From the NCBI GenBank assembly GCA_027488265.1, contig JAIYCA010000003.1:1-5627 (forward strand): 5,627 nucleotides of DNA, given 5' to 3'. Made by a program: the position numbers and the translations under genes. The stretch's first letter is position 1. Each line of letters starts with the position of its first letter. The DNA is from Planctomycetaceae bacterium. Its GTDB lineage: Bacteria > Planctomycetota > Phycisphaerae > Phycisphaerales > SM1A02. Positions 1 to 5,347 of this stretch are shown piece by piece. Below the pieces are notes generated by a model that saw only the letters and a list, made by a program, of their open reading frames with translations, ran no database searches and was not told where the DNA came from.

Positions 1-92
1 ACCACGGTGTACCCCGTGAACGCCGCCTCGACAGTTCCAACAACAGAAGCTGCTGCCAGTACGGGAGCAACAAAACGAGTCAAAGTCTGCAT
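1..92 (-). CDS. 5' fragment of a second exported protein, N-terminal paralogue of the giant protein
   Basis: Only the first 30 complete codons are in the window; the rest lies beyond position 1. Reading from the ATG at 92-90 gives MQTLTRFVAPVLAAASVVG, then TVEAAFTGYTV. This is a standard signal peptide (Arg6, a hydrophobic core at about 7-19, likely cleavage after TVEA or TVEAA). The mature start EAAFTGYTV is the same as residues 28-36 of the giant protein, and the DNA encoding it is nearly identical, while the signal peptides themselves differ. GGAAG sits 6 bases before this ATG. An alternative in-frame ATG at 179-177 overlaps the stop codon of the giant gene (ATGA), but would put 29 polar residues ahead of the signal peptide, so the start at 92 is preferred. 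The gene lies 83 bases downstream of the giant gene on the same strand, so co-transcription is plausible. Whether the remaining domains match cannot be seen. Confidence 0.78.
   Translation of the reverse strand, partial: MQTLTRFVAPVLAAASVVGTVEAAFTGYTV
4..29. repeat. 26-base direct repeat, copy 1 (start of the mature part of the downstream paralogue)
   Basis: Positions 4-29 are identical to 5241-5266. Extending to position 1 gives one mismatch (position 3 against 5240). Both copies encode the minus-strand start of the mature protein, EAAFTGYT, in the same frame. The match may continue beyond the left edge of the window. Confidence 0.9.
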
Positions 93-175
93 GGCGTTCT
101 TCCGGAGGTTCGCGAAGGGATGCTGCGAGAGTTGGCGTTGCGATGACACGTGCGCGGTTGAGGTGTTCTTCAAAG
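93..175. other. Intergenic gap between the giant gene and its downstream paralogue
   Basis: The 83 bases hold the ribosome binding site of the downstream gene. No hairpin followed by a T-run was seen on the minus strand, so read-through from the giant gene is plausible. The downstream frame is open all the way back to an ATG at 179-177 that overlaps the giant gene's stop codon. Confidence 0.6.
99..103 (-). promoter_or_regulatory. Probable ribosome binding site of the downstream paralogue
   Basis: GGAAG on the minus strand lies 6 bases before the ATG at 92-90. It supports that start over the upstream ATG at 179, although the match is moderate. Confidence 0.6.
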
Positions 176-3100
176 TCATGGCGTCGTCCCCCAGTTTGAC
201 AACAGGAGCGAGAGATCCGCGCCGTTGATCACACCGTCGCCCGTGAGATCACCGGCCGGTGGATTGACGGCGCCCCAGAAGACGAGCAGCACTGAAAGAT
301 CCGACGCACTCACCACGCCGTCGAGATCGAGATCACCCCGCGCGAGCTCGCACGTGTCGAGCGCGCCGTTGTCATTCTCGTCCTCCGCACCGTCACTGAT
401 GTCGCAGGCATCGATCCGACCGTTTGCATCGCAATCGACGGCACCGGCAGCGATGTCGCACGTGTCGAGCGCACCATTTCCATTGCAGTCAAGCGCGGGA
501 TTTGAGGCGATCTGGCAGGAGTCAAGTACGCCGTTTCCGTCGCAATCAAGCGCGGGATTCGCGGCGATCTCGCAGGAGTCGAGCACGCCGTCGATATCGC
601 AATCCAGCGCCGCGCTCTTCGCAATCTCACAACGGTCGATCGTCGCATTCGCGTTGCAATCGCTGTCGAGGCCCTGCGCAAGTTCCCACGCGTCGGGTAG
701 CCCGTCATTGTCGCAGTCGGGCTTGCAGTCATCGGGAATGCCGTTCGAATCGACGTCCGTCGATGATCCACTCGCGATATCGCAAGAGTCAGGAACGCCG
801 TTCTCGTTGCAATCGGCAGACGTGCCATTTGCGAGATCGCACGAGTCGGGAATGCCGTTTGTGTTGCAATCTTGCTCGGTGCCGGTCGTGATCTCATCGA
901 AGTCGCAAAGCCCGTTCGCGTTGCAATCGTCGCTGAAGATGTTCCCGCCGAGGTCGATGTAGGCACCCCACGTATTGTTTGGCACATTGCGACAGAGGCG
1001 CGTCGTCGCGAGTCGTGAAGGAGCTGTCCCGATCGTGAAAAGGCCACCACCGAGACCACCTGCAACGTTCGCCTCGATCACGCAGTCGACGAAGTCGATC
1101 GCACCATCGTTGTAGACAGCGCCACCAGCGCCCAAGGCGACGTTCTCAAGGAGATCACAGCGTTCGACGCGCATGGCCGCGCCGCTTTCGTCGATCCCCA
1201 TCGCTGCGATCGCGCCGCCTTGCAACGCCACGTTCTCGATGAAATCGCAATCAAAGAACTGGGGTGCACCACCAAAGTTGGCGACCGCGCCGCCATTTTG
1301 CGTGGCGACGTTGCCGGTGAAGATGCAGTTGCGCACGATGGGCGATGCGAGCGTCGCAACGAGACCTCCGCCGTTGTTCGCGCGCCCGTTGCGGATCGTG
1401 AAGCCATCGATCTCGACCAACCCTGGTGCTGCTGATCCGAGCGTGAGGCAACGCGCAGATTCGCCACCGTCGATGAAGGTCGCCGCCGCACCCGCCAACG
1501 AGCGCAGCACCAGCGCACGACCTGTGAGATCGACCGCACCATAGGTCCCCGCTGCGACTTGGATCGTCGCACCGTTCGGCGCTGCGTTGACCGCCGCCTG
1601 GATGGTCGTGAAGCCTGTACCGCCGACGACGTACTCACCCGCACATTCGTCAGGCTTGCCGTTGCCGTTCAGGTCGGTTGAGGTTCCCGCGACAAGGTCG
1701 CAGGTATCCGGCTTGCCATTGCTGTTGCAATCGGCGGCACCCGACGCGATTTCGCACGAATTGAGGACGCCGTTTCCGTCGCAATCAAGCGTTGGGTCGA
1801 GTGTGATCTCACAGAGATCAAGCACTCCATCGCCGTCACAATCCGCGAGTGCGCCCGATGCGATCTCGCAAGAGTCGAGCAGATTGTTGTCGTTGCAGTC
1901 CGCAGCGCCGCGCGTTCGAGCAAACGAGTGTGAACCACCCGCAACAACTTCCGCGAACGGTCCGGCGGTCGACGGGACCGCCAGTTGACCGAAGTCGTTC
2001 CAGCCCCCCGCGCGCGCAGAGCCATCGGTCTTCAGCGCGATCGTGTGGAGGCTCACGCCTGCAGAGACCTTGATCACGTTTGTCAGATTCGGCGGCACGG
2101 TTCGCTCACCGAAGAGATTCGAGCCCCACGCGACGACGGTGCCATCGGTGCGGAGGCCGACCGTGTGATAGCAACCGGCCGTGATCCCCTTCAGCGTGCC
2201 AAGGTTCGAAGGCAGTGTTGTTTGACCGAAGTTGTTAAGGCCCCAGCAGATCGCCGTACCGTTAGTACGACGCGCAACCGTGTGCGCTCCACCGCAGGCG
2301 ATTTCCGCGACGTTCGCGAGGCCTGAAGGCACCGTCGATTCGCCGTGGACATTCCGACCCCAACAGACAACCGTGCCGTCCGCGCGCAGCGCCGCCGTAT
2401 GCGCTCCGCCTGCCGCGACCTGTACGACATGCATGAGACCCGCGGGGACGATGCACTGCCCCGACGCGTTCGCACCCCAGCAGACGACCGTACCGTCGGC
2501 CCGCAGCGCCGCGTTGTGGTCGCAGCCAGCGGCGATTTGAACAACGCCCGTAAGCCCCGCCGGAACCGTCGCCTGCCCGAATGCGTTCGCACCCCAGCCG
2601 ACGACCGTGCCATCGGCCCGCAACGCGAGCGAATGACCGCAACCCGCCGCGATCTGCTTGAGTTCGCCGAGCAGATACGCCGGCGGCGCATCGAGTTGGC
2701 CAAGATCGTTGTCACCCCACGAGAGCACGCTACCGTTCAAGTCGCAAGCGTCGGGAATGCCGTTCGCGTTGCAATCCTGCTGTGTACCGGCGGCGATTTC
2801 ATCCGCGTCGCAGATGCCGTTTTCGTTGCAATCTTGGCTGAAGGTGTTGCCGCCGAGATCGACGATCGCGCCAACAATGTTGGTCGGCGCGTTGCGGCAC
2901 ATGCGCACACCGAGCAACTCAGAGACGGATCCAAGCTGCGTCCAAAGTCCGCCGCCGGATTCGCCCGCGGTGTTCAAGGTCAACTCGCACTCACGCACGC
3001 GAATGTTGCCCGCATTAGAAATCGCGCCGCCGTCGGTCGAAGCCGAGTTCTCGATGATGAAGCAACCGACGACTTGCACGAGTGCGTTCGTGAGATCGAC

Positions 3101-5347
3101 TTCTGAGTGAATCGCGCCGCCACGCACCGCGGTGTTGTTGCGGAACTCGCTATCGAAGATCGTGACGTTCGAATCGAGCGCCGACACCGCGCCGCCTGCG
3201 TTCGTCGAAGTGTTGTCGCGGAAGACACACGCGCGAATTTCAAGCGTTGCGCCGACCACATTCACCGCCGCCCCGTTCCCCGCGCGACCGTTGCGGAGCG
3301 TGAAACCTTCGATGAGCGACGGACCAACGCCCGGCGTGACGAAGTTCACGCATCGCGTCGCGCCGCCACCATCGATGAACGTCGTCGCCGCGCCGGCGAG
3401 CGATTGCAGTGTGAGCTGACGACCGCTCAAGACGACGGGGCCGTAGGTTCCGGCACCGACGCGAATCGTCGCACCATCGGGCGCTGCGGCAATCGCTGCT
3501 TGAATACTCGCAAAGCCCGAGCCACCAACGATGAACTCGCCGCTGCACTCGTCAGGCTTGCCGTTCGCGTTCAAGTCGGTTGATGTGCCCGAGGCGATGT
3601 CGCAGGTGTCGGGGACTCCGTTTGCATTACAGTCGGTGGAGTAACCCGAAGCGATATCGCACGAGTCAGGCTTGCCGTTCGCGTTGCAGTCAGACTGTGT
3701 ACCCGTACCGATTTCACATGAGTCAAGGACGCCGTTGCCATTGCAATCCGCGCTCGAGGGGAGACCGTCGTATCGAAGTCGAATGCGAAGCCCACCGCCT
3801 GCGCACTGAGCTGCATCGACGGTGCCGGATGCCGTGATCACGACAGAGAGTTGACCATCGGCGACAAGTGCATTGAGCGCAGGAATCGTGAACGTCTTGG
3901 TCTCAACATTTGGTGTCACTGGGCAATCCGTGCCGCCCGCGACGAAATAGAACTCCTGTGCTCCGCCGTCGATCGAGATGCTGATGAACTCGTTCGTGGA
4001 GCCAAGGTCCGATGTCGCCTCGAAGATCAGTTGTGGCGTACCGCGATATGACTTGGGGAGGCCCGTGAAGGTGTAGTTGGCGGGGAAGCCGTTCCCGAAG
4101 GGAGCGAGCAGTGGCGAGGCTGCATCGACTCGAACCGCGCCTTCACAGATATCTGGTGCCCCGTCGCTGTCGCAATCGGCGAGCGTGCCCGCGGCGATTT
4201 CGCAGACATCACCGAGACCGTTCGAATTGCAGTCGGCTTGGTTCGCGTTCGCGATCGAGGGGCAGTTGTCGGTGTTGTTGAGGACGTAACCCGCGGGCTG
4301 CGCGCACTGCGTCAGCGTGCCGTCAGCCGCGAAGCCATAGCCATCGCCATCGAGGTCGCGCGACCAAATGGTGTTGGGGTTGATCGCTGCGTTGCCGTCG
4401 TCGCAGTCGAGATTGTTGAGGACGTAGCCAGAAGGCTGGGCGCACTGCGTGAGCGTGCCACTTGCCGCAGCGCCAAACCCGTCGCCGTCAACATCGCGCG
4501 ACCAAACAATGTTCGGATTGATTGATGCATCAGCGTCGTTGCAGTCGGTGTTGTTCAGGACGTATCCCGCAGGAACCGTCGGACAACCAAGGGCCGTGCC
4601 ACTCGCTTCGGAACCGAAACCGTCACCATCGAGGTCGCGATACGCGGTGATCGAACAAAGTGTGAACGAGCCGTCCGCGAAGACAATGCCACCAACAAGA
4701 CCGTTGTTGTAGGCCGTGCGGAGCGAGTAGGTGCGCGTCCCATGATCCTGCGAAAGAACGAATTGTCCGAGTTTCACTTGGGTCGCGGTGTTCGGCGCGA
4801 TACCGACGCGCCCTTGTCGGTTCGGCGGCGACGAATTGAACCAGCCGATGGTTGGGTTGTTCACGAGGTCAGCGCGCGACCAGCCAGCCGCGCTCCCAGC
4901 GTGCGAGCCAGAGCCGCCTGAGTTCCACGAGGGGTCGGCGTTCGTCGTGTTCGTGTTCGTCGGGTTTCCACCGATGAGGAGGAACGAGTCGAACAGGCGG
5001 TTCGCGGTGGCCGAGCCGGTGAGCTGCGGAGCCCACGTGCCGTACTGGGTCGAGAGCACGCCGGCGTTATAGTCGGAGTTGTCCTTGTGCCAGAAGTTGC
5101 CGTAGGCATCTTCACCTGCGCTTGCACCTGTCGACGTGAAGTTGAACACGTTCAGCACAGTGTCCGTCGCACCGTTGAAGTTTGCGAACACCTCGTAGCG
5201 GATAAGGTTTTGCCCACCGCTTGTCACAGGTGTCGCCACAACGGTGTACCCCGTGAACGCCGCCTCAAGCCGTTGCTCACCGATTGTTGCCGCAGCGATT
5301 CCGCCGAAGAGACCAATCGCCGCCGCCAGATTGCCGATCCGTGCCAT
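176..5347 (-). CDS. Giant secreted multidomain protein: MopE-like and TSP3-like calcium repeats, two beta-helices, RCC1-like propeller, dockerin-like C-terminus
   Basis: The product has 1723 residues and looks exported and extracellular. The start at 5347 is chosen because GAGGAG lies 6 bases upstream and the first 29 residues then form a classic signal peptide; the in-frame ATG at 5389 would add 14 polar residues and bury it. Domain order: signal peptide 1-29, unnamed beta-rich domain 30-231, three MopE-like repeats 236-358, TSP3-like segment 359-402, unnamed beta-sandwich-like region 403-533, calcium repeats 534-601, beta-helix A 602-838, calcium repeats 839-869, RCC1-like propeller 871-1147, calcium repeats 1150-1235, beta-helix B 1236-1473, calcium-repeat stalk 1474-1666, dockerin-like pair 1671-1723. 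It is rich in Asp, Asn, Gly and Cys and poor in Lys, as expected for a calcium-binding, disulfide-stabilised exported protein. No catalytic motif was recognised. A role in adhesion, surface coating or scaffolding is inference. A paralogue follows on the same strand; ychF diverges upstream. No frameshift is seen: the frame is open throughout. Confidence 0.93.
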   Translation of the reverse strand: MARIGNLAAAIGLFGGIAAATIGEQRLEAAFTGYTVVATPVTSGGQNLIRYEVFANFNGATDTVLNVFNFTSTGASAGEDAYGNFWHKDNSDYNAGVLSTQYGTWAPQLTGSATANRLFDSFLLIGGNPTNTNTTNADPSWNSGGSGSHAGSAAGWSRADLVNNPTIGWFNSSPPNRQGRVGIAPNTATQVKLGQFVLSQDHGTRTYSLRTAYNNGLVGGIVFADGSFTLCSITAYRDLDGDGFGSEASGTALGCPTVPAGYVLNNTDCNDADASINPNIVWSRDVDGDGFGAAASGTLTQCAQPSGYVLNNLDCDDGNAAINPNTIWSRDLDGDGYGFAADGTLTQCAQPAGYVLNNTDNCPSIANANQADCNSNGLGDVCEIAAGTLADCDSDGAPDICEGAVRVDAASPLLAPFGNGFPANYTFTGLPKSYRGTPQLIFEATSDLGSTNEFISISIDGGAQEFYFVAGGTDCPVTPNVETKTFTIPALNALVADGQLSVVITASGTVDAAQCAGGGLRIRLRYDGLPSSADCNGNGVLDSCEIGTGTQSDCNANGKPDSCDIASGYSTDCNANGVPDTCDIASGTSTDLNANGKPDECSGEFIVGGSGFASIQAAIAAAPDGATIRVGAGTYGPVVLSGRQLTLQSLAGAATTFIDGGGATRCVNFVTPGVGPSLIEGFTLRNGRAGNGAAVNVVGATLEIRACVFRDNTSTNAGGAVSALDSNVTIFDSEFRNNTAVRGGAIHSEVDLTNALVQVVGCFIIENSASTDGGAISNAGNIRVRECELTLNTAGESGGGLWTQLGSVSELLGVRMCRNAPTNIVGAIVDLGGNTFSQDCNENGICDADEIAAGTQQDCNANGIPDACDLNGSVLSWGDNDLGQLDAPPAYLLGELKQIAAGCGHSLALRADGTVVGWGANAFGQATVPAGLTGVVQIAAGCDHNAALRADGTVVCWGANASGQCIVPAGLMHVVQVAAGGAHTAALRADGTVVCWGRNVHGESTVPSGLANVAEIACGGAHTVARRTNGTAICWGLNNFGQTTLPSNLGTLKGITAGCYHTVGLRTDGTVVAWGSNLFGERTVPPNLTNVIKVSAGVSLHTIALKTDGSARAGGWNDFGQLAVPSTAGPFAEVVAGGSHSFARTRGAADCNDNNLLDSCEIASGALADCDGDGVLDLCEITLDPTLDCDGNGVLNSCEIASGAADCNSNGKPDTCDLVAGTSTDLNGNGKPDECAGEYVVGGTGFTTIQAAVNAAPNGATIQVAAGTYGAVDLTGRALVLRSLAGAAATFIDGGESARCLTLGSAAPGLVEIDGFTIRNGRANNGGGLVATLASPIVRNCIFTGNVATQNGGAVANFGGAPQFFDCDFIENVALQGGAIAAMGIDESGAAMRVERCDLLENVALGAGGAVYNDGAIDFVDCVIEANVAGGLGGGLFTIGTAPSRLATTRLCRNVPNNTWGAYIDLGGNIFSDDCNANGLCDFDEITTGTEQDCNTNGIPDSCDLANGTSADCNENGVPDSCDIASGSSTDVDSNGIPDDCKPDCDNDGLPDAWELAQGLDSDCNANATIDRCEIAKSAALDCDIDGVLDSCEIAANPALDCDGNGVLDSCQIASNPALDCNGNGALDTCDIAAGAVDCDANGRIDACDISDGAEDENDNGALDTCELARGDLDLDGVVSASDLSVLLVFWGAVNPPAGDLTGDGVINGADLSLLLSNWGTTP
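179..337 (-). other. Dockerin-type-I-like C-terminal domain (residues 1671-1723)
   Basis: Two duplicated calcium loops are present. The first is DLDLDGVVSASD (Asp1672, 1674, 1676, 1683), followed by the helix LSVLLVFWG. The second is DLTGDGVINGAD (Asp1700, Thr1702, Asp1704, Asp1711), followed by LSLLLSNWG. The two-fold F-hand pattern is that of dockerin type I. In planctomycetes such tails are common on exported proteins that have no known cellulosome, so the partner is unknown; surface retention or sorting is a reasonable guess. The protein ends three residues after the second WG. Confidence 0.88.
350..928 (-). repeat. Long calcium-repeat stalk (11 repeats, residues 1474-1666)
   Basis: Eleven tandem loops of about 17 to 20 residues run from DCNANGLCDFDEI to DENDNGALDTC. 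Most fit DC[ND]xNGxxDxC[DEQ]IA. Degenerate copies include DCDNDGLPDAWELAQG (second Cys replaced by Trp) and DCNANATIDRC (Gly lost). The first copy shows the same Cys shift (NGLCD) as the first copy after beta-helix A. By analogy with thrombospondin type-3 arrays this would be an extended, calcium-stiffened rod that holds the helix and propeller domains away from the C-terminal tail; the rod is inference. Confidence 0.8.
836..1843 (-). repeat. Internal duplication, copy B (residues 1169-1504: calcium block, beta-helix B, calcium repeats)
   Basis: This is the partner of copy A at 2741-3748. The two copies are separated by the RCC1-like propeller and the first calcium repeat of block 4, so the duplication is interrupted rather than directly tandem. 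Confidence 0.85.
929..1642 (-). other. Right-handed parallel beta-helix B (residues 1236-1473)
   Basis: This is a second copy of the beta-helix, one residue longer than copy A (238 against 237). It starts EYVVGGTGFTTIQAAVNAAP with AAGTYG and TFIDGG, as in A. GGA/GGG motifs are at 1352, 1377, 1408 and 1433, and C-x-[FIL]-x-x-N turns at 1341, 1367, 1397 and 1422. Every cysteine of copy A has a partner here; the only difference is Ser733 in A against Cys1367 in B, which completes the ladder in this copy. Confidence 0.78.
1643..1900 (-). repeat. Calcium-repeat block 4 (five repeats, residues 1150-1235)
   Basis: Five D-C-[ND]-x-[ND] loop repeats run from DCNDNNLLDSCEIASG to DLNGNGKPDEC. As in block 2, the final copy has DL instead of DC and is followed by [SA]-G-E and the VGG start of a beta-helix. 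The block links the propeller to beta-helix B. Confidence 0.8.
1907..2737 (-). other. Seven-bladed RCC1-like beta-propeller (residues 871-1147)
   Basis: Seven copies of a WGxNxxGQxxVP...IAAGxxHxxALRxDGTVV unit have Trp at 877, 918, 957, 996, 1035, 1074 and 1116. The spacings are 41, 39, 39, 39, 39 and 42 residues, shorter than the 51-68 residue blades of eukaryotic RCC1 and typical of bacterial RCC1_2-type repeats. The fragment SVLSWG at the start and AEVVAGGSHSFARTRG at the end can close one blade between them. Blade 7 is degenerate (AGGWNDFGQ, having lost the WG pair). Eight cysteines lie mainly in two positions, before WG and after AAG. In an exported protein this is a protein- or glycan-binding platform, not a nucleotide exchange factor; that last step is inference. 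Confidence 0.9.
2741..2833 (-). repeat. Calcium-repeat block 3 (two repeats, residues 839-869)
   Basis: The block reads DCNENGICDADEIAAGTQQ then DCNANGIPDACD. The first copy has its second Cys moved to position 8 of the loop (NGICD) instead of position 11. It joins beta-helix A to the propeller. Confidence 0.75.
2834..3544 (-). other. Right-handed parallel beta-helix A (residues 602-838)
   Basis: It begins with a pectin-lyase-like cap, FIVGGSGFASIQAAIAAAPDG then ATIRVGAGTYG and TFIDGGG, typical of beta-helix repeat proteins. Coils of irregular length (25 to 30 residues) follow, each ending near a C/S-x-F-x-x-N turn and a GGA[IV] or GGGL motif (718, 743, 773, 798). Cysteines at 666, 707, 762, 787 and 817 recur at equivalent coil positions and may stack as a ladder. 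The aspartate/arginine catalytic set of polysaccharide lyases is not evident, so binding or adhesion is more likely than catalysis. Confidence 0.78.
3545..3748 (-). repeat. Calcium-repeat block 2 (four D-C-N-x-N-G repeats, residues 534-601)
   Basis: Four repeats of about 19 residues follow the form DCNxNGxxDxC[DE]IASGxxx. Spaced Asp/Asn side chains with a central Gly resemble an EF-hand or TSP3 calcium loop, and two Cys per repeat suggest disulfide stapling. The last copy reads DLNANGKPDEC: it loses the first Cys and leads straight into beta-helix A. Confidence 0.8.
3749..4141 (-). other. Unnamed beta-sandwich-like domain (residues 403-533)
   Basis: This is about 130 residues free of calcium loops between two calcium-repeat segments. 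It contains alternating strands such as QLIFEATSDLGS, EFISISIDGG, TKTFTIPALNALVADGQ and LSVVITASGTV. Two cysteines (475 and 515) could pair. The pattern suggests a lectin- or CBM-like beta-sandwich, but I do not recognise a named family and no binding site is evident. Confidence 0.45.
4142..4273 (-). other. Thrombospondin type-3-like calcium segment (residues 359-402)
   Basis: TDNCPSIANANQADCNSNG followed by LGDVCE fits the DNCPxxxNxxQxDxDxxGxGDxC pattern of thrombospondin type-3 repeats. A second loop, DCDSDGAPDICE, follows. Such repeats wrap around calcium ions and are stabilised by disulfides. Here the segment links the MopE-like repeats to the next globular domain. Confidence 0.78.
4274..4642 (-). 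repeat. Three tandem MopE-like metal-binding repeats (residues 236-358)
   Basis: Three copies start at residues 236, 283 and 329, with periods of 47 and 46 residues. Each begins [YS]RD[LV]DGDG[FY]G, then has a Cys, a P-[AS]-GYVLNN segment and D-C-[ND]-D...INPN. The third copy lacks the DCDD...INPN half and passes directly into the TSP3-like segment at TDNCPS. The pattern matches the putative metal-binding motif family named after the copper-binding protein MopE. In this context the Asp-rich DxDGDG loops more likely bind calcium, which is inference. The copies are also visible at DNA level as similar blocks. Confidence 0.8.
4655..5260 (-). other. Unnamed beta-rich N-terminal domain (residues 30-231)
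   Basis: About 200 residues begin FTGYTVVATPVTSGG and continue through a YEVFANFNGATDTVLNVF segment. Alternating hydrophobic residues and Gly/Asn/Ser-rich loops suggest a beta fold. Cysteine is absent until Cys231, in contrast to the rest of the protein. Similar N-terminal segments occur, to my recollection, in other exported Phycisphaerae proteins, but I cannot assign a named family. The adjacent gene at 1-92 starts with the same residues, so this is probably the shared domain of a local paralogue family. Ligand and role are unknown. Confidence 0.5.
5241..5266. repeat. 26-base direct repeat, copy 2 (start of the mature part of the giant protein)
   Basis: It is identical to 4-29 and in direct orientation. 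The sequences diverge immediately on the signal-peptide side. Confidence 0.9.
5261..5347 (-). other. Signal peptide of the giant protein (residues 1-29)
   Basis: The segment starts MARIG with Arg3 as the positive n-region, followed by a hydrophobic Ala/Gly/Leu/Ile core at about residues 7-21 and a polar c-region ending in RLEA. Cleavage is likely after Ala29 or Ala30, just before FTGYTV. The downstream paralogue has a different signal sequence joined to the same mature start, which supports placing the domain boundary here. Export through Sec is inferred from the absence of a twin-arginine motif. Confidence 0.85.

Larger units (their letters stand above)
2741..3748 (-). repeat. Internal duplication, copy A (residues 534-869: calcium block, beta-helix A, calcium repeats)
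   Basis: It pairs with copy B (836-1843, residues 1169-1504) at an offset of 634-635 residues; both copies span 336 residues. In residues 586-666 against 1220-1300 I count about 58 identities out of 81. In the 41 residues from DLGGN at 830 I count about 31. The DNA of the two copies is also visibly similar, for example near 3550-3590 and 1651-1690. Confidence 0.85.

Noticed and set aside
7..228. Plus-strand open frame of 73 codons at the left edge
   Set aside because: It lies opposite the downstream paralogue's signal peptide and the gene junction, and has no domain.
350..928. Regular DNA repeats resembling an array
   Set aside because: The period of about 54-60 bases comes from coding repeats kept in frame; copies vary freely at third positions and there are no distinct spacers, so this is not a CRISPR array.
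225..962. Plus-strand open frame of 245 codons opposite the calcium-repeat stalk
   Set aside because: It is a low-complexity Ser/Gln/Pro reading antisense to the repeats of the giant gene; its regularity mirrors the repeats, and it has no recognisable domain.
310..1065. Minus-strand open frame of 251 codons in another frame of the stalk
   Set aside because: It is a Ser/Thr/Arg-rich frame-shifted shadow of the calcium repeats.
2345..3106. Plus-strand open frame of 253 codons opposite the propeller and beta-helix A
   Set aside because: It is Arg-rich with no domain and lies fully within the well-supported minus-strand gene; it is an effect of high GC content.
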